Source: Lysobacter stagni (lineage in GTDB: Bacteria > Pseudomonadota > Gammaproteobacteria > Xanthomonadales > Xanthomonadaceae). Taken from it: a DNA stretch of 64,000 bases. The stretch is from NCBI RefSeq assembly GCF_030053425.1, contig NZ_JASGBI010000001.1:2488001-2552000 (forward strand). The letters run 5' to 3'. The notes below the pieces were generated by a model, which had not been told where the DNA came from, did no database searches, and was given only the letters and a program-made list of their open reading frames with translations. Both the position numbers and the translations under genes were made by a program. This document shows, piece after piece, positions 50,689-58,832 of the stretch (position 1 is the first letter of the stretch; every line of letters begins with the position of its first letter).

Positions 50689-51606
50689 TCACTCGAACGC
50701 CACGTCCTGGCCGTCCTTCTTCCATGCGTCGAAGCCGCCGGCCAATGGACGCACGCGCTTGAAGCCGCGCTTGTTGAGCGCGCGCGCCAGCACGGCGGCG
50801 GAGGCCTCGTTGGGACAATCGCAGTAGACGATCACCTCGTCGTGCGGCATCAGCACGGCCTCGGCGACGGTCTTGACGAAAACGGCACCGGGAATCCACC
50901 CCGTGATGGCGCGCTGCGGTTCCGGGCGCACGTCGAGGATCAGCGGTGACGCGCCACCGTCGATCAGCTGGCGAAGTTCTGCCGGCGTGATGCGCGCCAT
51001 GCGCAGCTGGCGCAGGAAGCGCTGGCGTCGCCACAGCTTCCACACGACGAACACCACGATCAGCGCCGCGATGACAGGCAGCGCAAGGCGGCCCAGTTCT
51101 TCCAGGCGGTCCAGCACGCTGTTCACCGCCTCGTGGAAGATCGCACCAAGCGCGACCGCAAGGCCAGCCCACAACAATGCACCGATGCCGTCGAACAGCA
51201 GGAAACGCCCCGGACGCGTGCCGGTTTCGCCGGCCAGGGTCGTGGCGACGGCGGCGAAACCCGGAATGAACTTGGCGACGATCAACGACGGCGCGCCCCA
51301 TCGGCCATAGATGCCACGCGTCATCAGCACGCATGAATCCGGCGACAGCGAAAGCCGGCACATCAGCCGCAGCAGTTTCGCGCCGAGCCGGCGACCACCC
51401 ACGTACCAGAGCCAGTCGGCGATCACCGCAGCGGTCGCGGCGACGATCAGGATCGGCCACAGGCTCTTGCCCTGATCCACGGCCAGCGCGGCGGTGACGA
51501 TCATCGGTGGATACGCAGGCACGGGCAGCCCGCCCTGGTCCAGGAACACGCTGACGAATACGACCAGCAGGCCGTAGACGGCAATCAGGTGGATGAGGGT
51601 TTCCAT
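50689..51606 (-). CDS. DedA/VTT membrane protein fused to rhodanese domain
   Basis: A 305-residue protein. Residues 1-200 form the DedA (VTT/SNARE-associated) domain with GGLPVPAYPPMIV and the FIPGFAAVATTLAGETG motif of the family. Then a helix (LALPVIAALIVVFVVWKLW) anchors a cytoplasmic rhodanese domain, residues 205-305, with LILDVRPEPQRAITGWIPGAVFV and the active loop YCDCPNEASAA, whose first Cys is the likely sulfur carrier. DedA-type proteins act as lipid flippases and help maintain proton motive force; the role of the rhodanese part is unknown. Start at 51606 gives the standard METLIHLIAVYG; the frame is open for 41 more codons upstream. Confidence 0.87.
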   Translation of the reverse strand: METLIHLIAVYGLLVVFVSVFLDQGGLPVPAYPPMIVTAALAVDQGKSLWPILIVAATAAVIADWLWYVGGRRLGAKLLRLMCRLSLSPDSCVLMTRGIYGRWGAPSLIVAKFIPGFAAVATTLAGETGTRPGRFLLFDGIGALLWAGLAVALGAIFHEAVNSVLDRLEELGRLALPVIAALIVVFVVWKLWRRQRFLRQLRMARITPAELRQLIDGGASPLILDVRPEPQRAITGWIPGAVFVKTVAEAVLMPHDEVIVYCDCPNEASAAVLARALNKRGFKRVRPLAGGFDAWKKDGQDVAFE

Positions 51607-51725
51607 GGGGCCGGGGGAGGGCGGGAATGGCGTCATGGTAGGGCTTCCCGCGCCTTCGACATCGCACGCCTTTGCATTGGTGTGTCCCGACGCAGGCAAC
51701 GACCGCCGGTGGCTACCGCGTTTAT

Positions 51726-51744
51726 GCATGTGAGAATCATTTGC
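51726..51744 (+). promoter_or_regulatory. Fur-box-like site before the siderophore receptor
   Basis: GCATGTGAGAATCATTTGC matches 12 of 19 positions of the classic Fur consensus, including the central TGA-x-AATCATT. It ends 56 bp before the start of the TonB siderophore receptor, a normal distance for repression by iron-loaded Fur. Confidence 0.55.
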
Positions 51745-51800
51745 ATTTGATTGGGTCCCTGTTCATACTCCGCCCTTCATTCACACACGGGGTGCGGAAG

Positions 51801-53894
51801 ATGTCCGGTTTCAAGCGTGGCAAGGCGGCATGGATCCTGTCGGTGATGGTGCCCACCGCACTGGCTTCGGCGATCGCCCAGGCCCAGGAGGCCGACACCG
51901 CGCGCACCCTCGACGGCGTCACCGTCATCGCTGAGCGCGCGACCACCGCCACCAAGACCGACACGCCGCTTACCGAAACGCCGCAGGCGATCAGCGTCGT
52001 CACCTCGGCGCTGTTCACCGATCGTGGCGCGCGCAACCTGCAGGAAACGCTGCGCTACAGCGCCGGTGTGACCGCCGATGCCTGGGGCCTGGACACGCGT
52101 GGCGACGCCAGCACCATCCGCGGGCTGGACCCGGTGCAGTACGTCGATGGCATGCGCCGCCTGTACAACTTCAGCCCCATGGCGCGCCCGGAGGTCTACG
52201 GACTGGAGCGCGTGGAAGTGCTGCGCGGGCCGTCGTCCGTGCTGTACGGAGCGGGTGCCACCGGCGGCATCATCAACGCGATGAGCAAGCGCCCGAACTT
52301 CCAGAGCGCGGGCGAGGTCGGCCTGCAGCTGGGCAACTTCGACCGCCGGCAGTTGCAGGGCGACATCACGGGTGAGCTCGGCGATTCGGGCAACGTGGCG
52401 GGGCGACTGGTCGGCGTGGTGCGCGACTCGGGCATGCAGACCGATGAAGTCGACGACGACCGCATCTACATCGCGCCGTCCATCACCTGGCGTGGCGAGC
52501 GCAGCAACCTCACCGTGCTGGCGAGCTACCAGCACGACGAGACCGCGTCGAGCCAGCAGTTCCTGCCAGTAGCGGCGACGCTGAAGGCGCCCCCCGGGCG
52601 CAGGCTCGACCCGTCGACGTTCCTGGGCGACAAGGATTTCGACACGCTCGACGCACGCGTCGCCAGCGCGACCGTACTGTTCGACCATGCCTTCAACGAC
52701 GTGGTGACGTGGCGCTCGAACCTGCGCTACATCGATTCAAAGACCGACTTCCGCGAGATCTTCCCGGACACCTACAGCAATCCGGAATTTCCGTTCATCG
52801 ATGCCGACGGCCGCGTGCTGAACCGCCTGACCTACGGCGTGAAGCCCGACAACCGCATCCTCACCGCGGACAATTCGCTGCAGTTCGACTTCGCCACCGG
52901 TTCGTTCCAGCACCTGCTGCTGGCGGGTCTGGACTACACGGACTTCCGTGAGGAGTCCTCCACGTTCTCCGGTGTCACCACGCCCATCGACATCTACGAT
53001 CCGGTCTCGACCGGCGGGACGATCCCGGAATACACGCCGCTTCCGGACCAGCGCAACACGCAGACCGGCCTGTACGTGCAGGATCAGATCCGCTACGCCG
53101 ACCGCGTGTCGTTCGTCCTGGGTGCGCGCCGCGACCACGTCCGCTCGGAAACGCAGGGGATGGACGACCAGACCGACAACGAAACCACCTATCGCTTGGG
53201 CGTGATCGGCGACATCGGCGCCAATTTCTCGCCGTACATCAGCTACACCGAATCCTTCCTGCCGGTGCTGGGCCAGGACGTGTACGGAAACCCGTTCCAG
53301 CCGATGCGCGGCCATCAGGTCGAGACCGGCGTGAAGTGGCAGCCGTCGCGCAACGCGCTGTTCACCGCAGCGATCTACAAGATCACCGAAACCAACCGCC
53401 AGACCAACGACCCGGACAACGTGCTCAACGTCGTCCAGACCGGCGAGATCCAGTCCAAGGGCATCGAGCTGGAAGGTGCATACGTCTTCGACAACGACTT
53501 CACCGTCACCGCCAGCATCAGCCACAGCGAAGCCGAAGTGACCCGCAGCAACCTGGACTGGGAAGTGGGCCGTCGCCTCAACGACACGCCGCAGGACCTG
53601 GCTTCGGTGTGGCTGGCCAAGGGGTTCCAGGTGGGCGACGACATGACGCTGCGCGCGGGACTGGGCGGACGCTACGTGGGATCGACGGTATCCGCCGGCC
53701 CGACGACGTCGCTGCGCACGCCCAGCTACACGCTGGCGGACGCGCTGCTGGAGCTGCAGATGACGGACTGGGTGTTGTCGTTGAACGTGACCAACCTGTT
53801 CGACAAGGAATACTTCGCGCCGTGCCGCTACTTCGGCGATTGCTTCAGCGGCAACACGCGCACGGTCGTTGGGACCGTCACGTACCGCTTCTGA
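51801..53894 (+). CDS. TonB-dependent siderophore receptor
   Basis: A 697-residue receptor. Signal peptide (MSGFKRGKAAWILSVMVPTALASAIAQAQ) is followed by the TonB-box-like TLDGVTVIAERATTATKTDT and the siderophore-family plug opening LTETPQAISVVTSALFTDRGARNLQETLRYSAGV (about residues 54-87). RVEVLRGPSSVLYGAGATGGIINAMSKRP follows at about 134-162; the barrel ends in TRTVVGTVTYRF. This subtype usually transports ferric hydroxamates or catecholates. An upstream Fur-like site and downstream PepSY membrane protein support iron uptake. ATG 51801 starts the signal. The exact siderophore is not determinable. Confidence 0.9.
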   Translation: MSGFKRGKAAWILSVMVPTALASAIAQAQEADTARTLDGVTVIAERATTATKTDTPLTETPQAISVVTSALFTDRGARNLQETLRYSAGVTADAWGLDTRGDASTIRGLDPVQYVDGMRRLYNFSPMARPEVYGLERVEVLRGPSSVLYGAGATGGIINAMSKRPNFQSAGEVGLQLGNFDRRQLQGDITGELGDSGNVAGRLVGVVRDSGMQTDEVDDDRIYIAPSITWRGERSNLTVLASYQHDETASSQQFLPVAATLKAPPGRRLDPSTFLGDKDFDTLDARVASATVLFDHAFNDVVTWRSNLRYIDSKTDFREIFPDTYSNPEFPFIDADGRVLNRLTYGVKPDNRILTADNSLQFDFATGSFQHLLLAGLDYTDFREESSTFSGVTTPIDIYDPVSTGGTIPEYTPLPDQRNTQTGLYVQDQIRYADRVSFVLGARRDHVRSETQGMDDQTDNETTYRLGVIGDIGANFSPYISYTESFLPVLGQDVYGNPFQPMRGHQVETGVKWQPSRNALFTAAIYKITETNRQTNDPDNVLNVVQTGEIQSKGIELEGAYVFDNDFTVTASISHSEAEVTRSNLDWEVGRRLNDTPQDLASVWLAKGFQVGDDMTLRAGLGGRYVGSTVSAGPTTSLRTPSYTLADALLELQMTDWVLSLNVTNLFDKEYFAPCRYFGDCFSGNTRTVVGTVTYRF

Positions 53895-53902
53895 GGCCGG
53901 CA

Positions 53903-55057
53903 ATGCAGCGCGGCACGCTCAAGGCCTGGTTCCTGGTCCACAAGTGGACCAGCCTGGTGTGCACGCTGTTCCTGCTGTTGCTGTGCATCACCGGCTTGCC
54001 ACTGGTGTTCTGGGAAGAGATCAGCCACCTGACCGGCGCGGACCCCGAGGTCGCGCCGGCTGCACCCGGCGCGCAACGCGCGAACGTGGACGATCTGGTG
54101 AAGAAGGCGCTGGCGCAGTACCCGGGTGACGTGCCGCTGTTCTTCGGTTGGGACGATCATTCGCCCAGCGTGTACGTGAACACCGGTGCACGGCCCGACA
54201 CGCCGCCGCCGGAGATGCACACCGCGATCCTGCACGAATACACCGGTGACGTGCTGCCGGCCGCGCAGTTCAACGAAGGCGTGATGTACTTCCTCTATCG
54301 CCTGCACACCGATGTGTTCGTCGGATTGCCGGGCATGCTATTCCTGGGCGCGATGGCGCTGCTGTTCGTCGTGGCCATCGTCTCCGGCCTGGTGTTGTAC
54401 GGCCCGTTCATGCGCAAGCTGCCATTCGGCACGTTGCGCACCGGACGCAGTCGTCGCCTGGCGTGGCTGGACCTGCACAACGTGCTGGGCATCGTGACGC
54501 TGGCGTGGGCGCTGGTGGTCGGCTTGACCGGTGCGATCAACACGCTGGCACAACCACTGGAGTCCGCCTGGCAGGATCACCAGTTGCGCGAGTTCGCCGC
54601 GCAGTACGAAAGCCGTCCGAAGCCGACATCGTTCGCCTCGCTCGACGCTGCCATCGCCAGGGCGCGCGCCGCGGAACCGGCGATGAAGCCGGCGTTCGTG
54701 AGCTTCCCCGGTACGGGCTACAGCGGCAATCACCACTACGGCATCTTCATGCACGGCAACACGCCGCTGACCGAGCGTCTGTATCGGCCGGTGCTGATCG
54801 ACGTGGAAACCGGCGAGGTCACGGCGCAGCCCCGTCTGCCGGCCTACATGACCGTGCTCTTGCTGTCGCAGCCGCTCCACTTCGGCGATTACGGCGGTCT
54901 GCCGCTGAAGGTGCTGTGGGGATTGCTGGACGTGCTGACCATCGTCGTGCTGGTGAGCGGCCTGTACCTGTGGCTCAAGCGCGGCAGTACCGACGCGCGC
55001 GTTGCCGAGATCGAACGCGCAGGGCTCGTTGGCAATGGCGAGGTGACCTCGCCATGA
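53903..55057 (+). CDS. PepSY-domain membrane protein (putative ferric siderophore reductase)
   Basis: A 384-residue inner-membrane protein with four helices: residues 9-35 (AWFLVHKWTSLVCTLFLLLLCITG), about 139-166, 193-215 and 345-370, and periplasmic PepSY-type loops between (HTAILHEYTGDVLPAA; RPVLIDVETGEVTAQ). The His residues in VHKWTSL, YRLHTDVF, WLDLHNVLG and QPLHFGDYGG may bind haem, as proposed for FoxB-like and PiuB-like proteins that reduce iron siderophores. It starts 8 bp after the siderophore receptor stop, and its own stop overlaps the next gene by four bases, so the three genes likely form one iron-regulated operon. Confidence 0.85.
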   Translation: MQRGTLKAWFLVHKWTSLVCTLFLLLLCITGLPLVFWEEISHLTGADPEVAPAAPGAQRANVDDLVKKALAQYPGDVPLFFGWDDHSPSVYVNTGARPDTPPPEMHTAILHEYTGDVLPAAQFNEGVMYFLYRLHTDVFVGLPGMLFLGAMALLFVVAIVSGLVLYGPFMRKLPFGTLRTGRSRRLAWLDLHNVLGIVTLAWALVVGLTGAINTLAQPLESAWQDHQLREFAAQYESRPKPTSFASLDAAIARARAAEPAMKPAFVSFPGTGYSGNHHYGIFMHGNTPLTERLYRPVLIDVETGEVTAQPRLPAYMTVLLLSQPLHFGDYGGLPLKVLWGLLDVLTIVVLVSGLYLWLKRGSTDARVAEIERAGLVGNGEVTSP

Positions 55058-55248
55058 GCCGCGGCCCGATCCCACGCAGTCCGTTCGTGGCGCCGATGTG
55101 GATCGCGCTGGCCAGCGTGATCGCGCTCGTCAGTGCGCTGATCGGCGATGGGCCATTCGATGTGCTGTCGTGGCTGCTGTTCGGGGGCGTGCTGGGGCTG
55201 GTCGTCCGCGCATGGTGGAAGCGCGATCGCAGCAGCCGTCAGCGCTGA
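55054..55248 (+). CDS. Small membrane protein downstream of PepSY gene
   Basis: A 64-residue protein with two predicted helices (MWIALASVIALVSALIGDG and WLLFGGVLGLVVRAWW) and a basic tail (KRDRSSRQR). The ATGA overlap with the PepSY gene stop points to coupled translation and a role in the same membrane process. Similar tiny proteins often follow PepSY reductases in Xanthomonads; no activity is known. Its last bases overlap the end of the convergent NRDE gene. Confidence 0.72.
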   Translation: MSRGPIPRSPFVAPMWIALASVIALVSALIGDGPFDVLSWLLFGGVLGLVVRAWWKRDRSSRQR

Positions 55249-56033
55249 TCGAGGGGCAGTCGCGCGCGCGTGCGGCCGAGGCGTTGTCCGTTCGGACCGA
55301 AGCTCTGCTCCACGAACACGATGTGTGCGTCGTCGATGAGCACGACGGTGCTGCAGCGCGTGCCGTAACGCTCGCCTGTCACGAAGGGCGGTGAAAGCCT
55401 GCGCTCGAGTTCCAGGCCGACGCCGGTGTCAGGCAGGGTCGCGTCGGGGGCGGGCTGGGTGTCGGCGAGTGCGGCGAACAGTGGCGCCAGGTCGTCGTCG
55501 GCGACGGTACCGTCGTGCGCGGGCGCATGGGTCAGCCAATCCTTCAACGCCGCCATCGCATGGCCACTCTTGGGCCAGGGCGCATCGAAGTCCCCATTGG
55601 ACATCGCGTGGAAGCCGGGCTCGACACGTTGAGTGCGAAACGCCGGATGATTGCTGGCGAAGCCGAGTTCGGCGCCGTCCCAGGCCAGCATGTTGAAGCG
55701 GCCATAGTCGGCCGCGTGCGGCGCGAGCTCGCCGAGGAATTCCGGCGATGGATCACGGCCGGCGACGAAGCCGCGCACCAGGGCCCCGCGCGATCGCGGC
55801 ATCGTGCCTTCGGCGGCTCCCGCTCGCACGTTGGTCACGGCTGCCAGTCGCGCATGCGTGGAGGCCAGCAGCCAGCTGCCTCCGGCGAGCAGGTCGCGTC
55901 CACCGTAGAGCGTGTCGTCGTCGGGATCGACACCCGCGGGTGCGGCCGGGCGTGCATGCGCCTCGTCGCGGTTCGCGATCAACGCCAGTCGATAGCGCGG
56001 ATGGCATTGCCATGCAATTGCAATCAGGCACAT
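55239..56033 (-). CDS. TANGO2/NRDE family protein
   Basis: A 264-residue cytoplasmic protein of the NRDE (transport and Golgi organisation 2) family: it begins MCLIAIAWQCHPRYRLALIANRDEAHARPAAP with Cys2 at the N-terminus and the family NRDE motif at residues 21-24. Later segments include DLLAGGSWLLAS, LAAVTNVRAG, FNMLAWDG and ERYGTRCSTVVLID, all characteristic. Cys2 may become an N-terminal nucleophile after Met removal, as in Ntn hydrolases. In animals the protein influences haem and lipid handling; bacterial role is unproven. Start 56033 gives the proper MC start. Confidence 0.88.
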   Translation of the reverse strand: MCLIAIAWQCHPRYRLALIANRDEAHARPAAPAGVDPDDDTLYGGRDLLAGGSWLLASTHARLAAVTNVRAGAAEGTMPRSRGALVRGFVAGRDPSPEFLGELAPHAADYGRFNMLAWDGAELGFASNHPAFRTQRVEPGFHAMSNGDFDAPWPKSGHAMAALKDWLTHAPAHDGTVADDDLAPLFAALADTQPAPDATLPDTGVGLELERRLSPPFVTGERYGTRCSTVVLIDDAHIVFVEQSFGPNGQRLGRTRARLPLDQR

Positions 56034-56212
56034 AGGTGTCGTTCTGTAAGCACAATGGCGTGAGCGTTCAGCTAAATGGCCGGGATTCGACGTAGGAAAA
56101 ACCTTACAGCCCTGCGCGTCCGGCGCCGACTGCGCATCCCTGCCGTCGCGGGCAATCTTTGAGTCCTGATCCGTCCGTCCACGCCGTGGACCGCCCCCCG
56201 CAGGAAGGACCA

Positions 56213-56419
56213 ATGTACCGCGTCGAACTCTCCCGCCACGACGGTGGCATGCTCGGTCAGCACATCGCCGAGGCCACGGTCGATTACAACAGCGCCGAAG
56301 CGGCGCTCGAGGCCGTGCTGCCGCAAGCCAAGCGCTGCGCCGAATCTTCCCATCATGCCCTGTGGCTGCGCATCTACGACGAGCGCTCGCGCGTCGTGTT
56401 CGGTACGCTGCTGCCCTGA
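56213..56419 (+). CDS. Small conserved-looking soluble protein, unknown
   Basis: A 68-residue protein beginning MYRVELSRHDGGMLGQHIAEATVD. A strand-helix-strand pattern with a final ALWLRIYDERSRVVFGTLLP is likely; no signal peptide or membrane part. ATG 56213 follows AGGAAGGACCA, a good site, which supports it as a real gene. The 179-bp gap before it is shared with the divergent NRDE gene and contains no clear promoter boxes that I can name. No family recognised. Confidence 0.65.
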   Translation: MYRVELSRHDGGMLGQHIAEATVDYNSAEAALEAVLPQAKRCAESSHHALWLRIYDERSRVVFGTLLP

Positions 56420-56473
56420 CCGGCGCCTCAATGCGCCGCATCGCGATCTCCGAACCAACTGCAGGAGAGCGTC

Positions 56474-56980
56474 ATGGGCAAGAAGCAGTTCGAGGCATCC
56501 ATCGCCGACGGCGGGCATCATCGCCTGGCGCAGATGATCGGCGAGTGGGAGGGCACGTTCCGGCTGTGGTTCCAGTCCGATCAGCTGGCGTGTGAATCCC
56601 CGCAGCGCGGCACCATCCGCGGCATCCTCGACGGGCGTTTCCTGCTGCACGAGTACCGCACGCGATACCGCGACGATCCCATCGAAGGCGTGGCGATCTA
56701 CGGCCTGCACCTGGGCGAGAACGCCTTCGAATCGGCGTGGGTGGAAAGCTTCGGCACCGGCACCAGCATCATGTTCTCCGCCGGGCCGGCGAGTACGCCG
56801 CACTTCAACGTGCTGGGCAGCTACGGCGATGGAAAAGGTGGGCCGCGATGGGACTGGCGCACCGAGATCGAGCAGCCCGACCGCGACCAGCTCATCATCA
56901 CCATGACCAACATCTCGCCGCAGGGTGAAGCGGCCAGGGCAGTGGAAGTGCGTTACCGCCGCGTCGCGACCGGGGTGTAA
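56474..56980 (+). CDS. DUF1579-like protein
   Basis: A 168-residue soluble protein that follows the DUF1579 pattern: HHRLAQMIGEWEGTFRLWFQSD near the start, RGILDGRFLLHEYRTRYRDDPIEGVAIYGLHLGENAFESAWVESFGTG in the middle, and a lipocalin-like beta-barrel expected for the rest. No signal peptide. The family has no known activity, though the fold suggests binding of small hydrophobic ligands. ATG 56474 follows CAGGAGAGCGTC. It lies 54 bp downstream of the 68-residue protein on the same strand. Confidence 0.8.
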   Translation: MGKKQFEASIADGGHHRLAQMIGEWEGTFRLWFQSDQLACESPQRGTIRGILDGRFLLHEYRTRYRDDPIEGVAIYGLHLGENAFESAWVESFGTGTSIMFSAGPASTPHFNVLGSYGDGKGGPRWDWRTEIEQPDRDQLIITMTNISPQGEAARAVEVRYRRVATGV

Positions 56981-57007
56981 CGCGCCGTGCCGCCTGGCGG
57001 CGCCGGG

Positions 57008-57235
57008 TCAGGCCGCCACGCTCCGCGTGCGTCGCAGTTCGCGTCCCGTCGCCACGACCGAGAAACGCTCCTCGTCGAGCTGGTCCACCGCGCCGCCATC
57101 GCCAAGGTGGTACGAGCGCAACCCTTCCACCCGCACGCTTCCACCGCCGCCGCGCGCGTCGATGTAGGTGCGGCGCACGTAGACCGTGTAGCGGTTGCCG
57201 TCATCATCGTAGGCGCAGAACGTGTCGAACGACAT
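57008..57235 (-). CDS. Small soluble protein, unknown
   Basis: A 75-residue protein starting MSFDTFCAYDDDGNRYTVYVRRTYIDARGGGGSVRVEG. It appears to be mainly beta, with a Gly-rich turn and a basic end (GRELRRTRSVAA). The start at 57235 is preceded by CCGGAGCACACC, which is acceptable; longer frames upstream would overlap the tRNA terminator region and are unlikely. No family recognised. Convergent with the DUF1579 gene. Confidence 0.6.
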   Translation of the reverse strand: MSFDTFCAYDDDGNRYTVYVRRTYIDARGGGGSVRVEGLRSYHLGDGGAVDQLDEERFSVVATGRELRRTRSVAA

Positions 57236-57422
57236 GGTGTGCTCCGGGGAAACGTGGCGCGCCAGCATCGACGCTTCGTGTCTCGCAGATTGAGATGGAA
57301 GGGAGTGAAGGAGCGTGAAGGCCACCCTGACGACCGCACGCCGGCGAATCCTCCGGCCGATGCGGCCTGGGCGAAATAGGGGCGCGCCTGACAGGGCGCG
57401 ACGCGCTGTCCGCTCGGGCGGC

Positions 57423-57456
57423 AAAACAAAAGGGCCAGGCTGCGAAGCCTGACCCT
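57423..57456 (-). terminator. Rho-independent terminator of tRNA-Leu
   Basis: Read on the minus strand: AGGGTCAGGCT, loop TCGC, AGCCTGGCCCT, then TTTGTTTTG. A long stem with one G-T pair and a T-rich tail lies 8 bp after the CCA end of the tRNA. Confidence 0.85.
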
Positions 57457-57464
57457 GATGTTCT

Positions 57465-57551
57465 TGGTGCCGGAAGTGGGACTCGAACCCACACGCTTTT
57501 AAGGGCGGCGGATTTTGAGTCCGCTGCGTCTACCGATTCCGCCATTCCGGC
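57465..57551 (-). tRNA. tRNA-Leu (anticodon CAA)
   Basis: An 87-nt leucine tRNA on the minus strand. Acceptor arm GCCGGAA pairs with TTCCGGC before the encoded ACCA end. The D arm contains GGTAGACGC, the anticodon stem-loop is GCGGA-CTCAAAA-TCCGC with CAA as anticodon, and the long variable arm marks a class II tRNA (Leu). The T arm has GGTTCGAGTCC. It reads UUG codons, which are rare in GC-rich genomes. A -10 box upstream and terminator downstream are intact. tRNA genes often serve as insertion sites, but no element is present. Confidence 0.97.
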
Positions 57552-57561
57552 GCGGGCGCGC

Positions 57562-57567
57562 AGTATA
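57562..57567 (-). promoter_or_regulatory. -10 box of tRNA-Leu promoter
   Basis: TATACT on the minus strand, 10 bp before the mature tRNA 5' end. The -35 position 17 bp further upstream (57585-57590) reads TGCCGC, a poor match. Confidence 0.6.
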
Positions 57568-57595
57568 GCCGAGGGCGTGGGCTGGCGGCAGGCGC

Positions 57596-58054
57596 TTACA
57601 GGCTCAGGCCGCCGTGGCGGGCCATCGCGGCGGCGAGCACGAAGATCACGGCCACCAGGATGAGTTCGAAACGGACGATGCCGCGCAGGCGGGCGACTTC
57701 GGCCGGGGCGGGCAGCCAGCTGGGGTTCGCGGCCAGTGCCTTGCGCCAGCGCAGGAAGCGCACGGTCGGAAGGATCGAGAGCAGACCCACCAGCACGAAC
57801 GCGCCCATCTTCGCGTGGAACCACGGGTTGTGCAGGTAGAAGTCGTGGCCCTTGATGCCGAACACGATGCGCGAGATGCCCGCGGCGATCAGCAGCATCG
57901 CGCATAGGCCGTAGCCCATGTCGAGGCCGGCCAGGCGCCGCACTACGGGCGGGTCGATCGTGCCGCGCAGCAGCGTGGATTCGGCCACGAGCATCGACAC
58001 CAGGCCAAGCACCAGCAGGTGGTGCAGGGAAGCGAGCAGGAAATCGGTCAGCAT
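57596..58054 (-). CDS. DUF2214-like membrane protein
   Basis: A 152-residue inner-membrane protein with four helices: MLTDFLLASLHHLLVLGLVSMLVAE, DMGYGLCAMLLIAAGISRIVFG, FHAKMGAFVLVGLLSILPTVRFLRW and FELILVAVIFVLAAAMARHG. The HxxL and GKG-type elements HHLLVLGL and KGHDFYLHNPWFHAKMGAF match DUF2214. The family is uncharacterised; conserved His residues might bind metal or haem. Start 58054 gives the standard short N-terminus. Isolated between the tRNA and the cysteine dioxygenase on the same strand. Confidence 0.8.
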   Translation of the reverse strand: MLTDFLLASLHHLLVLGLVSMLVAESTLLRGTIDPPVVRRLAGLDMGYGLCAMLLIAAGISRIVFGIKGHDFYLHNPWFHAKMGAFVLVGLLSILPTVRFLRWRKALAANPSWLPAPAEVARLRGIVRFELILVAVIFVLAAAMARHGGLSL

Positions 58055-58145
58055 GGGGGGCTTCCGGTCGGAAAGCGCCACCCTAAACGGCGCCCGTGAC
58101 GACGCCAAGGTGCCGAAGGTCAGAACCTGCGGTTGCCGAGCGCGG

Positions 58146-58742
58146 TCAGGCCGCTTCGTCGGTCTTGAGTTCCTTGGCCACGCGCGCGAACCATTCGCCC
58201 TCGTTGGGGACGAACATCGAACACGATTCCATCGGCGCCTTGTAGATGTGCAGCGAGACGGCGACGGCGTTGGAACTGGCGTTGCGGATGGTGTGGTACT
58301 CGTGCGGCGGGATCAGGCTGCCGGCGCTGCCGGGGCCGGCATGCATGCCGCCGGCGGCGCGGAAACGGAAACGGTCGCCGTCGCGTTCGAGCAGTTCGTA
58401 CTGGGTGATTTCCAGCTCGCCGTCCCACACGCCTTCCACGCACCACAGGCCGCAGTGGTCGTGCACCGGCGTGCCCTGGCCGGGGCCCCAGGTCATGGCG
58501 ACCACGCTGTAGCCAAGGCGTGGGCTGCGGTAGAGCTCGCGACGGGCGTAGTGATCGTCGATGGGATCGTGCACACACGCCGGCAGTTGCACGTCGCGGT
58601 CGCGGATCATGCCGCACAGCGTGCTGCGCAGCGCGGCGGTGACCGCGTGTTCATCGCCGACGGAGACGGCGGCGTCGATCGCGGCGACCAGCTTGTCGTG
58701 GCCAGGGAAATCGAGGTCGGGCGTGGAATCGGCAATGCTCAT
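58146..58742 (-). CDS. Cysteine dioxygenase
   Basis: A 198-residue cupin that should oxidise cysteine to cysteine sulfinate with O2 and Fe(II). Iron ligands are His94 and His96 in GTPVHDHCGLWCVEG and His165 in SLHIYKAP. HIY also places Tyr167 where the substrate-coordinating Tyr lies in animal CDO, and Cys101 sits seven residues after the first ligand, at the position of the animal crosslink Cys. Arg in YARRELYRS (about residues 65-72) likely holds the substrate carboxylate. Start 58742 is the only reasonable ATG. It is 91 bp upstream of, and divergent in function from, the MetX-family gene; both handle sulfur amino acids. Confidence 0.88.
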   Translation of the reverse strand: MSIADSTPDLDFPGHDKLVAAIDAAVSVGDEHAVTAALRSTLCGMIRDRDVQLPACVHDPIDDHYARRELYRSPRLGYSVVAMTWGPGQGTPVHDHCGLWCVEGVWDGELEITQYELLERDGDRFRFRAAGGMHAGPGSAGSLIPPHEYHTIRNASSNAVAVSLHIYKAPMESCSMFVPNEGEWFARVAKELKTDEAA

Positions 58743-58832
58743 GGGGCGATTCTACCGCGCCGCCCGCGTCCGCCTTCTTGCGTCGCACCAATCCGTGACC
58801 GTATGCCGCCAAGCCCCGCGAGGCGGCGAACG

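Noticed and set aside
57465..57551. tRNA-Leu as attachment site of an integrated element
   Set aside because: No integrase, direct repeat of the tRNA 3' end or foreign-looking segment is found on either side.
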